Below are positions 15,756-25,084 of a stretch of 64,000 bases of DNA, piece after piece (position 1 is the first letter of the stretch; each line of letters starts with the position of its first letter). Source of the DNA: Congregibacter variabilis (GTDB lineage: Bacteria > Pseudomonadota > Gammaproteobacteria > Pseudomonadales > Halieaceae); contig NZ_CP136864.1 of the NCBI RefSeq assembly GCF_045689235.1, positions 806,001-870,000 on the forward strand, read 5' to 3'. A model generated the notes under the pieces. The model had not been told where the DNA came from. It saw only the letters and a program-made list of their open reading frames with translations, and did no database searches. A program made the translations under genes and the position numbers.

Positions 15756-17081
15756 TCAAAGTCCGAGGGGGTATTTCGCAAGGGCTCTTCTAATGGTAAT
15801 GAGGCCGTAGAGCCTAGATAATGCCCAAACGGTAAAAATACGAGCTGGCATGCTGTTGATGTCATTGGTAGCTGCCAACAGAAGGTATGGCATTACGACC
15901 ATATAGAATAAGAGACCTTGAGGAGACCGCCGCACCCGATTGGTTGTTCTACCTGCAAAGAATCCTATGACAAAAAATATGGAACCTCCTGCCCAGGAGA
16001 GCGCTTCATACGATTCGACAAACCCCATTGGAGCCAAATACCCATAATCAAATCGTTGATAAGGTCCTGCCGGCGCATTTTTTTCGTAATTGTTGGCTGA
16101 CCCGAGCAAGAGCCAGTCCTTTAGATCTTTGCCCACTATTGACGAAGGAACAAACTGTTTTACGAAACTGTTTGGGACGAAGCTAAACCCGGATAAGGGC
16201 GCACCATTGGAGACCCGTTGAAACCTCGCTGCGGAAGAGAGTATTTCGCTGCCAATAATTGGATCGAATTTCGATTCCACGGAAGCCGTGAGATAGTCGC
16301 CATCGTTTTTTACCGAGGTGAACCCCTGCTTGTTGAACAAATCTAACCTTAAGGCTGGAAAAACCGACACCGCCAGAAACACTGCTGCACATGAGGTCAG
16401 AAGAGCTAAACGACCGATTCTTTTTCGCCGAATAACTACAACAGAAAAGCAAAACATGAACGCTAAAAACACGAGGTCTGATCTGCGGTATAGGAGCGCG
16501 ACATTGAGTATCGGATATATCAGCAGTATCAATGTGACACCATATCGAAAGAAAGTAGGTCTATAGGAAAGTGCAACGAGGGAGCACGCCAAGGCCACAT
16601 AGACAAAGCGAGCTAGGAACAACAGCCATACAACTGGCCCGGATAGTTGCATATCGTAAAAGCTTGCTTCAACAAAGAGGGACGCCACCCCCCCCTGCAT
16701 CCGAGCAAGCATAAATACCGCCAGAAGTGCGGTGAACCCAATCATCAAAGACAAATAGTCAAGAGCCTTTAAATTAATGCTGATGCGGGACAGATCGATA
16801 CGCCCACCATATAGAGCGCTCTTTGAGTAACCGTACATTGCAGCTAGGTAGCAGCAAGCACTCATTGCCATCATGTCGGTAGTAACACCCTCAAATCGGT
16901 AGTACGCAGACCACGTGTAATCACTTGCATATAACCCGACTATGCTAGGAAACACGTACAGTAAATGCACCAATGAAAACAAGAATGGGAATGAAACAAT
17001 CCTCTCGTCACCAGAAAGTACTGCAATGCTATAAGACGACACCAAAATAGCTAAAGCAAAGATCGCTAATCCGATGATCAT
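15756..17081 (-). CDS. Wzy-like O-antigen/exopolysaccharide polymerase
   Basis: 441 residues with about ten to twelve hydrophobic segments (IIGLAIFALAILVSSYSIAVL, VVWLLFLARFVYVALACSLVAL, ALLTSCAAVFLAVSVFPAL). A large hydrophilic loop around residues 240-330 is typical of periplasmic loops in polymerases. In a Wzx/Wzy-dependent locus with Wzc and Wza this is the expected block polymerase. Sequence identity in such proteins is low, so the call rests on topology and context. A second polymerase/ligase-type protein is encoded at 30133-31560. Confidence 0.75.
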   Translation of the reverse strand: MIIGLAIFALAILVSSYSIAVLSGDERIVSFPFLFSLVHLLYVFPSIVGLYASDYTWSAYYRFEGVTTDMMAMSACCYLAAMYGYSKSALYGGRIDLSRISINLKALDYLSLMIGFTALLAVFMLARMQGGVASLFVEASFYDMQLSGPVVWLLFLARFVYVALACSLVALSYRPTFFRYGVTLILLIYPILNVALLYRRSDLVFLAFMFCFSVVVIRRKRIGRLALLTSCAAVFLAVSVFPALRLDLFNKQGFTSVKNDGDYLTASVESKFDPIIGSEILSSAARFQRVSNGAPLSGFSFVPNSFVKQFVPSSIVGKDLKDWLLLGSANNYEKNAPAGPYQRFDYGYLAPMGFVESYEALSWAGGSIFFVIGFFAGRTTNRVRRSPQGLLFYMVVMPYLLLAATNDINSMPARIFTVWALSRLYGLITIRRALAKYPLGL

Positions 17082-17337
17082 TCGAGACGCTCGGCTCGGG
17101 AAGCCCGATGCTGCACAGCTTTAGCGTCCCATAAGTCCCTTCTCGAACGGAATCGTTCAGCAATCAAACGGGCGTACAGAATCTCCAACCAACAGTCTCC
17201 GCATCAAAAAACCGTGAACCAAAACAGGGATATCCAGACAGCAACGGTGTTGCCAAGAAATATCTGTCGTTCGGAGTGAATACAACCTTCAACTCGCAAA
17301 AAAACTGAAGCCGACTAAGAATGGGGACAAAGAGCAT

Positions 17338-18636
17338 CTAAGCGTTCTCGCGGTTGTTCAGTCGACCAGGTAGAACCAACGTCAGTAAAGACGTTGAAAG
17401 CCCATACTTTTCGGCAGAGTACATCGACATAATAAATCCGTAAGAAACAAACTGCAGTGAGCTGCCGAATGCTGCCCCGGCTGGCCCGTACCTTGGGATG
17501 AGTAGCGCAGATACACCTATGTTAATCGCGAGAACGAGAATCAAACTTTTCAGTAAAAAAACCTCGCCGCCAAGCGCGCGCACTACGGCCTGTCCAGGCC
17601 CGGCAACGCTAGCTAAGGTAAAACCAATTACCTGTATCGACAAGGCAGATAGTCCCGCGACATACGTAGGCCCATACAACTCGAAGTAGACGGGCGCGAT
17701 TAGCCAAGCGAAGAGACCACACGAGGCTGTCATTAAAGCGCCAGCAATAGTGGTCGAACGGATTGCAGCTTGAGCCTGCCCTCTCTCCCCGCTGGCCATC
17801 AACCTTGCAACCTTAGGTTCTATGAGCATAGCTGCCGCTCCGTAGAACATCGCTACGACGATAGACGCACGAGAAGCGGCATAGAAATGAGCGACTGCGT
17901 CAGCGGTAGATAAGAATTTGAGAAGGAAAATATCAACCTGAGTTGTCAGGTTTATGAGTAACTGCGACGCCATCAACGTGATCCCCGCTTTCAAATATGT
18001 GACTCTTGAGATTGACGGATCTTCTAGCTCTACTAATTTGCGAGATGATGACTTGCCCAATGTTTTGTAGCCGAATAAAAACAAAACAACTGCTAAAGAC
18101 GCCCCAAGTGCTTGGCAAAACATTACCAGAGTCGGTCCCAAGTCACTTGAATAGAAAGAGATACCTACCGTTGCCAGCAGTACAGCAAGCGGCCGAAAGA
18201 CAGTATTAATCCACCCAGCATAAATTACGCGACTGGCTCCGCAGAAGTATGAATAACCAAGTCCTGCATAGGAGCTTGCGGTGGCAAATATAAAACCAAC
18301 TGCAAATAATTGGCTGCCTAAAAACAAGGAGGCTAGTGCACCGACACACCCGACGGCGGGCACAAACACTACTACTTGGCTCGCGTGGCGCCTAAAGCCG
18401 CTGTGAGTTATCGCTCTGTCTGAGGCAACTTCCCTTATCAACTGCGCGGGCAGACCCAATGACAATGCGACGGACGCCAACGTAGCGAGCGCTAAAACAA
18501 ATACGTAGTCGCCAAACTCCTCGGGTGAAACACACCTCGCAACGTAGATTCCGATAAGCATAGCCACGGCACTAGACGCCACTCTGGTAAAGGCAGCGTG
18601 TGACTGATTAACGATTTGCGCGAGGATTCTCATCAC
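17338..18636 (-). CDS. Oligosaccharide flippase (Wzx/RfbX family)
   Basis: 432 residues, with twelve or more predicted membrane helices and the MATE/PST N-terminus (NQSHAAFTRVASSAVAMLIGIYVARCVSPEEFGDYVFVLA, quoted across two elements: AVAMLIGIYVARCVSPEEFG and DYVFVLALATLASVAL). It moves the undecaprenyl-diphosphate-linked repeat unit to the periplasmic face for polymerisation. Non-coding gaps of 256 and 216 bases flank it; no conserved element was seen in either. Confidence 0.87.
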   Translation of the reverse strand: MMRILAQIVNQSHAAFTRVASSAVAMLIGIYVARCVSPEEFGDYVFVLALATLASVALSLGLPAQLIREVASDRAITHSGFRRHASQVVVFVPAVGCVGALASLFLGSQLFAVGFIFATASSYAGLGYSYFCGASRVIYAGWINTVFRPLAVLLATVGISFYSSDLGPTLVMFCQALGASLAVVLFLFGYKTLGKSSSRKLVELEDPSISRVTYLKAGITLMASQLLINLTTQVDIFLLKFLSTADAVAHFYAASRASIVVAMFYGAAAMLIEPKVARLMASGERGQAQAAIRSTTIAGALMTASCGLFAWLIAPVYFELYGPTYVAGLSALSIQVIGFTLASVAGPGQAVVRALGGEVFLLKSLILVLAINIGVSALLIPRYGPAGAAFGSSLQFVSYGFIMSMYSAEKYGLSTSLLTLVLPGRLNNRENA

Positions 18637-18852
18637 GTTCGTATGTCAACATCATTCCAACTTGTGCGAGGTTGCAGCGACACTAGTTTGTCTCACAATC
18701 CATTTCCGGTCTCTGCAAATTCAAAGCAAAATCTCCCGCCTTAAAATCGCCTAGTCAAACAATCAGTATCTGAAGGCGTTCTAGCCCGTAACATAGAAAT
18801 AAGCAGGCTTACTTTCGAGGCTCTCATAAGCGGAAGCATTATCCAATTGAGC

Positions 18853-19644
18853 TTAGACCGGGTACCATTTACCTGTTGCAAGAGTGGCAAAGTCCTCGAT
18901 CGCCGAACTCCTCGAGCCTTCGTTTAGTCGATTGCCAAACAAGGCGTTAGCCTGAATAGCAGCTCCGGTGCCACGCACCCCAAAGACTGATACATCGGTA
19001 AGGCCAAAGCCCTGCTCAACCATAAAGTCCACAACGTCTTGAATGAGTGGCTGATCCTCATAGGTGCTTATGAAGGAGACCTCTAACTCTATAACAGAGG
19101 CTTTGGCCAGGAATGAGCCCATTCCGCGCAGAATGGCCAACTCAAATCCCTGCACATCAATCTTAATAACATCCGGGAAAATCCCCAATCGGTGAAAAAC
19201 CTCAGACGCGGGCTCTACCTCTACGTCAATTTCCTTAATAACCTCACACATAGAATGAAAAGTTTCAGGCGCTTTCGACGAGGGTCTAGGCCGGAGTAAC
19301 GACGAGCAACCAGGTTGCTTAGTTATGTACAAAGTTCGGGTTTCTTTTGACTCACCAAAGGCAGTTTGCAGCACCAAGGCATTTTTGTAGTTTGCCTTTA
19401 ATCGTGCAGCTTCCTCCGGGTCCGGCTCTACAAACACCGGAGTGACAAGCCCAAGCCTCCAGAGTGTCTGCCAACCGCGGGATAGCCCGCCCCGCGCTCC
19501 AATATCTAACAAGATTATGGGGCATCGCTTGAAACCAGCAATTCTTCCTCGTATGGCAGCCAAAGAAACCCTGAGCAACCTGACCAGTCTTTCAATTTGC
19601 GGTGCACTCCGTGGCGACCATATGTTTGAATGCTGTCTAGTCAC
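18853..19644 (-). CDS. FkbM family methyltransferase
   Basis: 263 residues with a Rossmann SAM-binding region (IILLDIGARGGLSRGW, VFVEPDPEEAARLK) and the FkbM-type IKIDVQGFELAILRGM and VIELEVSF segments. It probably O-methylates a sugar hydroxyl of the polysaccharide, which would further cap or decorate the repeat. It is the first gene after the 328-bp leader-like gap with the ops-like element, so it may begin a second transcript or a processive read-through segment. Confidence 0.84.
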   Translation of the reverse strand: MTRQHSNIWSPRSAPQIERLVRLLRVSLAAIRGRIAGFKRCPIILLDIGARGGLSRGWQTLWRLGLVTPVFVEPDPEEAARLKANYKNALVLQTAFGESKETRTLYITKQPGCSSLLRPRPSSKAPETFHSMCEVIKEIDVEVEPASEVFHRLGIFPDVIKIDVQGFELAILRGMGSFLAKASVIELEVSFISTYEDQPLIQDVVDFMVEQGFGLTDVSVFGVRGTGAAIQANALFGNRLNEGSRSSAIEDFATLATGKWYPV

Positions 19645-19762
19645 AATGGCTCCTGACCAGCGTTTAGCGGGCCTTTGATTCTAGCTATCGGAATAACAAA
19701 AAATGGGCAACGATACGTGAAGCAAACGTTACCGCGATTTAACTCAGCAGGTTTTTGTTATG

Positions 19763-19775
19763 AACGATAATCGTT
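19763..19775. promoter_or_regulatory. 13-bp palindrome AACGATAATCGTT
   Basis: Perfect dyad with 6-bp arms around a central A, in the gap upstream of the FkbM gene. It has the form of a small-repressor operator. No regulator can be assigned. Confidence 0.35.
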
Positions 19776-19793
19776 GTTATCACTCGCCTCACC

Positions 19794-19817
19794 GCCTGAC
19801 ATATCAGACAGTCAGGC
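19794..19817 (-). promoter_or_regulatory. RNA hairpin GCCTGAC-N10-GTCAGGC
   Basis: Perfect 7-bp arms with a 10-base loop. On the minus strand it lies immediately after the ops-like 12-mer. It has no T-run, so it is more likely a pause or attenuation structure than a full terminator. Confidence 0.45.
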
Positions 19818-19828
19818 AGGCTACCGCA
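19817..19828 (-). promoter_or_regulatory. ops-like element (RfaH recruitment), candidate
   Basis: The minus strand reads TGCGGTAGCCTG, matching ten of twelve bases of the E. coli ops element GGCGGTAGCGTG, including the whole core GCGGTAGC. It is on the transcribed strand direction of the locus, in non-coding DNA, about 170 bases upstream of the FkbM gene start. The core octamer also occurs by chance inside coding DNA elsewhere in the window, so confidence is modest. Confidence 0.4.
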
Positions 19829-19972
19829 GGGTTTGCATGCCGCATCACTGCAAACACGCACCCTTATCTTGCCTTACGCAGTCCGGCTTCATGACGCAAA
19901 GCCTTTACTGCGTTAGTTCGTTGAACAACCGCCCTTTGGCTCGCGCTTAACTGCTGGCACCGACCCGTCGGG

Positions 19973-20692
19973 TCATGCCGCTACTGACTGATCCGTTTTG
20001 TGCTTCAAAAATAATTTACTGGCGATGTCGTACCCAACCAATTCCTGCGCACGCGTAAACGCCGCGCTCAGTGTCGGGGGTCGCGCCTTAAGGTTGTGCC
20101 CATCGCTTGCAATCACCGTTAACTTACCGGCCAGCAACAGCTCTTCGATCACCTGTTGCGCAGGCTCACCAAACTTACCAATGAGTGACCCGGCGGTACC
20201 CTGCAGCCAGCAACCGGCTTCTATAAACGGGTCCATAGCCGCGGGGTTCTTCATCACCTGCTTGTTGCGCTCGGGGTGCGCGATCATCGGCCGTATGCCG
20301 CGCTCTAACAGCCAGCGCACCATGTTCTGACTACCAGGCACAATGTGCCCATGCGGAAACTCCAGCAACATAATCTTGTAGCCGTCCACCTCGCCGTAAA
20401 ACGGAATCTGGTCTCGCTGCACCTGCTCCATAAGATGGTCGCTTAAGCGCACCTCGGCGGCGTAGCCCAACTGTAGATCAACGCCCTGCTTGACCAACTC
20501 GTTCTGCAATTCGTCCCGGCCCCGCGCGATGACATCGCGCGTGTTCGGCCAGCGGCCCGGATGAATATGCGGTGTGGTCACCGCCACCTTAACGCCATCG
20601 TCCGCGGCCATGCGGCACATAGCCACCGCCGCGTCCAGCGTCTGGGGCCCATCATCAATACCGGGCAGCAAATGGCAGTGCATATCTATCAT
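19973..20692 (-). CDS. PHP-type tyrosine-protein phosphatase (CpsB/CapC/Wzb-like)
   Basis: 239 residues. The PHP metal-binding motifs are present: MIDMHCHLLPGIDDG at the N-terminus, TTPHIHPG, IAHPERN and ASDGHN. CpsB-type phosphatases dephosphorylate the Tyr-rich tail of the cognate polysaccharide kinase and so tune chain length and export. The start overlaps the upstream wzc stop by four bases, which matches that pairing. It is a Mn-dependent enzyme unrelated to low-molecular-weight Wzb phosphatases. Confidence 0.92.
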   Translation of the reverse strand: MIDMHCHLLPGIDDGPQTLDAAVAMCRMAADDGVKVAVTTPHIHPGRWPNTRDVIARGRDELQNELVKQGVDLQLGYAAEVRLSDHLMEQVQRDQIPFYGEVDGYKIMLLEFPHGHIVPGSQNMVRWLLERGIRPMIAHPERNKQVMKNPAAMDPFIEAGCWLQGTAGSLIGKFGEPAQQVIEELLLAGKLTVIASDGHNLKARPPTLSAAFTRAQELVGYDIASKLFLKHKTDQSVAA

Positions 20693-22977
20693 GCGGTAGC
20701 GGTGTCTTCGGGTTCGTGACTTTTGTAATAGTCGCCGTACTGCTTGTAGTGGCTCTGCCCGTAGTAGTACTTCTCGGCTTTTTCGGCGTCGAACTGATTA
20801 AGCACCACGCCGGTGAGCGGCTCATTAGACGCAATAATGCTCTGCACGCCCTTTTTTACCTGCGTTGCCGACGTAGAGTCGGCACGCACCACATAAATAA
20901 CCGAGTCGGCATAGGACGCCAAAATGCGTGCGTCGCTCACCAGTAATACCGGAGCCGAGTCGATCACGATGCGATCGTATTTTTTAGACAGAGCACGCAA
21001 AGCCATAGAAAAGCGCTCGCTACTGAGCATCTCCAGCGGGTTAGTCGGAATGACGCCGGCCGGCATAACACTGATGCCCATGGCATCGACCCGCTCAATG
21101 CACTCTTCGATAGATCGGGTAGCCGACACATAATGCGAGAGACCCGGATGGTTGGGCTTTAGACCACAGCGCATCGCAATACTCGGCCGCCGCAGATCGG
21201 CACCAATGAGTAAGGTGTTTTCCATTTGTCCCAGTGCCGCGGCCAAATTCAGTGCCGTGGTGGACTTGCCCTCGCCGGGCACACTGGATGTGACCACGAT
21301 AATCTTGCTGGGATTATCTAAATTACTCAGCACCACACCCGTTCGAATGGTTCTAAAAGATTCGGCAAACGGTCCATTGGGCCTGTCCCAAAACTGCTCA
21401 AAATCGCCTGCTTTACTGGTATCCATTAGCGGCACAGAGCCCAGCATGGGCAAGCCCAGTTTGTCTTGCAGGTCATCCGGCGTCTTGATGGTGTTGTCCA
21501 GTGACGTTAACAAAATGGCCACGCCGCTACCCAGCATCACCCCCAAAATCAACGCCAAGATCGCGGAGCGCTGCACATTGGGTTTAAACGGTGCGCCGGG
21601 CACCACCGCAGGATCTACGATGCGCGCATGGGGCTTCTCAAACCCGCCGGTTTGGCTGACGCTTTTAATACGGGTAAAGAACACATCGTAAAGCTCGCGA
21701 TTGGTCTCTACCTCGCGCTGCAGCTCCTGCAACTCAAACTCTTTGCGGTTAAATTCCTGAACCTCGGTTTTGCTGGCCTCTAGCGTCGACTGCAGCTCAC
21801 GCTCGTTGTTTTGGGCTACCGCGTACTCTCGTTCTATGCCGCTGACCACTTTGCGCACCTCTACGGACAGGTTCACGTTAGCGGCGTCCAGGTCAGTTTG
21901 CGCAGCGATCATCTTGGGATGCTTGGCGCCATAACGTTTGGCCAGCTCTGCCGCCGCTCGCTGCGCCGCCGCCTGCTCGCGCTTTAGGTCTTTCACTAGC
22001 GGGTGGTTGAGCACCGCCTGCAAGGTCATCAGGTCTTCTACATCCTGGCTGCCCAAGCGTCGTACTTCGTTAATAATGTTTTGCGCCTCTATGCGCGCCT
22101 TGTTCGCTTCTTGTAAGCGCTGGTTCAAGCTACTGAGATCGCCGTTACCCAGGCTGGTCACACCGCCCACGCTCACCAAGCCCTCCAGGTCTCTAAAGTC
22201 CTGCAAAGCCTCCTCGGAGCGACGCAAATTGGATTTAAGCTCATCGAGTCGCTCACTGAGCCAGTCCGTAGCCCGCACGGTGCCCGTAAGACGCGCTTCC
22301 ATGTCTGCTTCGATAAATTCTTCGGCGATGGCATTGGCTACCCGCGCTGCCAATACCGCATTGCTGGATTCAAAGCTGATGTTGGCGACCATGCTAAATT
22401 CCACCGGACTCACGCTCACGGCACCCGCGACTTGATTAGCCACGCCTTGAATGCGCTTTTCGGTCTTTTCGGCCTCAGTCAGCTCTACCTTGGGGACCTC
22501 ATCTTTAAACAGCCAGGGTGCTACGGCCTCTAAGGCGTAACGCCACCAGGCCTTGGCTGTCGGGCCTGCTTTGGCCGCGTCGTCCGGCGCAAGCTCTTTG
22601 GGCGCGTAAACCGGATGTTTATGTAGATTGAGACGGCGCACCACACGTTCGGCCAGTTCCCGGCTTTTGAGAATGTCGAACTGCGTATTGATCAGGTACA
22701 TATGACTGGCCTGCACCGCATACACATCTTCGACGCCCACCAGGTTGGCTTGCTGACTCTCGAGCATGGTAGAGGCCGTGGCTCGGTACATGGGCACACG
22801 GGTAAGGGTAAACAGTGTTGCGAGCAAGCTCAGTGCCAGCGCAAAGCCCAGGATTCGCCACTTATAGGCCAACAGGACCCGCACCAGACGGCCAATGTCG
22901 ATGACATCGTCATCGGCTTCGGGCATGTCCGAAAACTCATGCATCGATCGGCGCCCGGTAGGCTGCAGTGAATTCAT
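20689..22977 (-). CDS. wzc: Wzc-type polysaccharide co-polymerase / tyrosine autokinase
   Basis: 762 residues. The N-terminal Wzz domain has a membrane helix at about residues 37-58 (ILGFALALSLLATLFTL) and ends near a second helix (SAILALILGVMLGSGVAIL). A long periplasmic coiled-coil region lies between them. The cytoplasmic BY-kinase domain has Walker A SSVPGEGKSTTALNLAAALG, Walker A' LLIGADLRRPS and Walker B IVIDSAPVLL. The C-terminal tail holds seven Tyr (KYYYGQSHYKQYGDYYK), the autophosphorylation cluster. It drives chain-length control and export with the Wza-like protein. Stop and start of the wza and wzc genes share one base. Confidence 0.94.
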   Translation of the reverse strand: MNSLQPTGRRSMHEFSDMPEADDDVIDIGRLVRVLLAYKWRILGFALALSLLATLFTLTRVPMYRATASTMLESQQANLVGVEDVYAVQASHMYLINTQFDILKSRELAERVVRRLNLHKHPVYAPKELAPDDAAKAGPTAKAWWRYALEAVAPWLFKDEVPKVELTEAEKTEKRIQGVANQVAGAVSVSPVEFSMVANISFESSNAVLAARVANAIAEEFIEADMEARLTGTVRATDWLSERLDELKSNLRRSEEALQDFRDLEGLVSVGGVTSLGNGDLSSLNQRLQEANKARIEAQNIINEVRRLGSQDVEDLMTLQAVLNHPLVKDLKREQAAAQRAAAELAKRYGAKHPKMIAAQTDLDAANVNLSVEVRKVVSGIEREYAVAQNNERELQSTLEASKTEVQEFNRKEFELQELQREVETNRELYDVFFTRIKSVSQTGGFEKPHARIVDPAVVPGAPFKPNVQRSAILALILGVMLGSGVAILLTSLDNTIKTPDDLQDKLGLPMLGSVPLMDTSKAGDFEQFWDRPNGPFAESFRTIRTGVVLSNLDNPSKIIVVTSSVPGEGKSTTALNLAAALGQMENTLLIGADLRRPSIAMRCGLKPNHPGLSHYVSATRSIEECIERVDAMGISVMPAGVIPTNPLEMLSSERFSMALRALSKKYDRIVIDSAPVLLVSDARILASYADSVIYVVRADSTSATQVKKGVQSIIASNEPLTGVVLNQFDAEKAEKYYYGQSHYKQYGDYYKSHEPEDTATA

Positions 22978-23564
22978 CAGAAGAACGTGTCCTTAACCGT
23001 GATGATGTCGCCCGGCCTGATTCGATAATCCAGATCTACGCGCTCACCCTCTTCGCCTGCGGCGTTATCGGCAATCACCAGCATTTCTTTTTTGTTGGCT
23101 CTGGCGGTAAAACCCCCGGCCAGGGTTATGGCTTTGCGCAGCGTAAGCCCCGGCTGAAAATCCACGGCGCCCGGGTTCTTGACCTCGCCATTCACAAAGA
23201 ACGGGCGGTACTCGACAATGCTCACAGACACCCGAGGATCCACCAGGTAATCCGGCTTGAGGCCTGCGGTAAGGAGGTTCTGCACATCATTAACGCTCAG
23301 GCCTTCGACCTCCAGCTCACCCAAAAACGGGAACGAGATCCGGCCGCGTTGACCAATGAGTAACTTCTCGAAGGTCAGGTCGGGCTCACCATAGGCATAA
23401 ATGCGGATAGAGTCGCCGGCGTTCAGGGTGTAATCGTCCAACTGCGCAATCGCCAGCGGCGCGACAACACTCACGAGCAGCGACGCCAGCGCGGCCACAA
23501 AGACGCGCGCCTTGTGTGACAAATATTTCACAATAAGTGAACCATTAAGTTGCCTTACTATCAT
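22977..23564 (-). CDS. Wza-like polysaccharide export protein (short form)
   Basis: 195 residues with a signal peptide (LLVSVVAPLAIAQ), then the Poly_export domain (LDDYTLNAGDSIRIYAYGEPDLTF) and one SLBB domain (FFVNGEVKNPGAVDFQPGLTLRKAI, quoted in part: VNGEVKNPGAVDFQPGLT). It is about half the length of E. coli Wza and lacks its C-terminal membrane helix. No lipobox Cys is visible at the cleavage site. Short forms like this work with a separate outer-membrane barrel, for which the BBP2-type protein at 4062 is a candidate. The start overlaps the upstream WecA-like gene by four bases. Confidence 0.88.
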   Translation of the reverse strand: MIVRQLNGSLIVKYLSHKARVFVAALASLLVSVVAPLAIAQLDDYTLNAGDSIRIYAYGEPDLTFEKLLIGQRGRISFPFLGELEVEGLSVNDVQNLLTAGLKPDYLVDPRVSVSIVEYRPFFVNGEVKNPGAVDFQPGLTLRKAITLAGGFTARANKKEMLVIADNAAGEEGERVDLDYRIRPGDIITVKDTFF

Positions 23565-25072
23565 GTTCTCGCACTTTCCATGGACCCATCATCAGACCGC
23601 AGCCAGTCGTCAGAACGGTATATCATCCTCGGCGTCGACTTTCTTCTGTCGCCGTCCCGATTACACGACTCAGTCACAGTTTTACGCGGTGTACCGACCG
23701 TCGAGCGTCGATCATTACCCGCCTGCCGCGGATAGAACTGACGCAGACCCGTCACTTTGAGCAACCCCGAATGCTCCGCTCGCTGCTTTTTTTGCAGCCG
23801 CCACTTTATTGCATCCAGTACATCGGCCACTTTGTCAGAGTCTCCAACGCCAATCAGTGCATACACAGGAGCCCCTAACGCTTCGCCCTGACGATAGATC
23901 TCAAAGCCGAGAACTCCCGCCCGTCCACCCAGCAGTGCATACACGTCTTCTACCGCGCTGCCGGGGTTTAGACCACCGACGTAAATATGCTTAACCCCCT
24001 GAGCCACCCAGCCCGAGCGCTGTTGATAGGCGCGCATCCGAGGCACTGCCCGCCAGGGCCGACTGATCAAAAATGCATATCCGCAAAAAAGCAGGCCAAA
24101 GAGTACCAGAGACATAAGATCAGGGGCATCGAAATAATCAAGCGCGAGACCTACTGCCCCCAGCAGCGCCTGGGCAAGGGCGATGAGTATGACGGTATGG
24201 CGGACCCGAAACCCCGCATCCAAAAAAAGATGATGAATATGCCAGCGATCGGCATTAAAGGGAGATCGCCCCAACCACACCCGGCGCAACATCACACCCA
24301 GCGTATCTAACAGGGGCACCGCAAAAATCCACAGTGCGGTAACCGGTGCCATAGCCCGCTGCTCGCCCTGGCTGAGCACAATCAAGGAGTTTGCAAGCAA
24401 AAACCCCAATAAGGTACTGCCCGCGTCCCCCATAAAAATATGCGCCCGCGCGCGTCCGGGCAGCGGCATATTAAAAGCAAGAAACCCCAAGATACCGCCC
24501 AGGATGCACAGTAATATGAGTATCTGCAGCAGGTTGGATGCGCTAAAGGCAACAATGGTGAGTAAGGTAAAGCTCACAACCGACACGCTGCCCGACAGGC
24601 CATCGATGCCATCCATCATATTGAGCGCATTAATCGCACCGACCACGGCAAAAATCGTGACCGGCAATGCCAGCCAGTGCAGCGCAAAGGGTGTGTCGCC
24701 AAACAGGTAGCCCACATCCACCACAATCACGTTGCTGTAAATAAGCAGGCTTGCGGCAAAGATTTGCGCCCCAAAACGCACGCGCACCGAAATGTCGTGA
24801 CGGTCGTCGATCAAGCCCACCACAAATAGCAAAGCGCCCGCAGCACCAAATACCGAGTTAATCGTTGATAGCCCTAAGCGCGGCGCAATCAACCAGGCCA
24901 GTGACAGACTAATAAATATCGCCAGCCCCCCAACCAACGGCACGTGGGCGTCATGCACCTTATGACCACCAGGCTTGTCCACAAGACCGATGTGTACAGC
25001 CACCGGCTTGGCGATAAATATCGTTAGCACCGATGCAAGGAACGCGACAAAGAGTACGGGTAATGTATACAT
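23561..25072 (-). CDS. WecA-type undecaprenyl-phosphate sugar-1-phosphate transferase with C-terminal extension
   Basis: 503 residues; E. coli WecA is 367. The multi-helix core has the family motifs LVDKPGGHKVHDAHVPLVGG, the catalytic INALNMMDGIDGLSG and the Mg-binding HIFMGDAGSTLLGF, plus the cytoplasmic HxH region RWHIHHLFLD. It transfers a HexNAc-1-phosphate to undecaprenyl phosphate and so starts the repeat unit. After the last helix (about residue 340) comes a soluble tail. Its segment KHIYVGGLNPGSAVEDVYALL followed by VYALIGVGDSDKVADVLDAI has a beta-alpha-beta order recalling an RRM/ferredoxin-like fold. The last 60 residues are basic and Ser/Arg-rich. It starts 12 bases after the HPr-kinase-like gene. 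Confidence 0.88.
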   Translation of the reverse strand: MYTLPVLFVAFLASVLTIFIAKPVAVHIGLVDKPGGHKVHDAHVPLVGGLAIFISLSLAWLIAPRLGLSTINSVFGAAGALLFVVGLIDDRHDISVRVRFGAQIFAASLLIYSNVIVVDVGYLFGDTPFALHWLALPVTIFAVVGAINALNMMDGIDGLSGSVSVVSFTLLTIVAFSASNLLQILILLCILGGILGFLAFNMPLPGRARAHIFMGDAGSTLLGFLLANSLIVLSQGEQRAMAPVTALWIFAVPLLDTLGVMLRRVWLGRSPFNADRWHIHHLFLDAGFRVRHTVILIALAQALLGAVGLALDYFDAPDLMSLVLFGLLFCGYAFLISRPWRAVPRMRAYQQRSGWVAQGVKHIYVGGLNPGSAVEDVYALLGGRAGVLGFEIYRQGEALGAPVYALIGVGDSDKVADVLDAIKWRLQKKQRAEHSGLLKVTGLRQFYPRQAGNDRRSTVGTPRKTVTESCNRDGDRRKSTPRMIYRSDDWLRSDDGSMESART

Positions 25073-25084
25073 AAGCGCCCCTTC

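Larger units (their letters stand above)
19645..19972 (-). other. 328-bp gap inside the polysaccharide locus with hairpins
   Basis: No gene is supported. It separates the promoter-proximal export genes (cpsB-like and upstream) from the transferase genes. It contains an inverted repeat with 7-bp arms (19794-19800 / 19811-19817), an odd palindrome AACGAT-A-ATCGTT (19763-19775) and an ops-like 12-mer (19817-19828). This resembles the leader of an RfaH-controlled operon. Confidence 0.5.
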
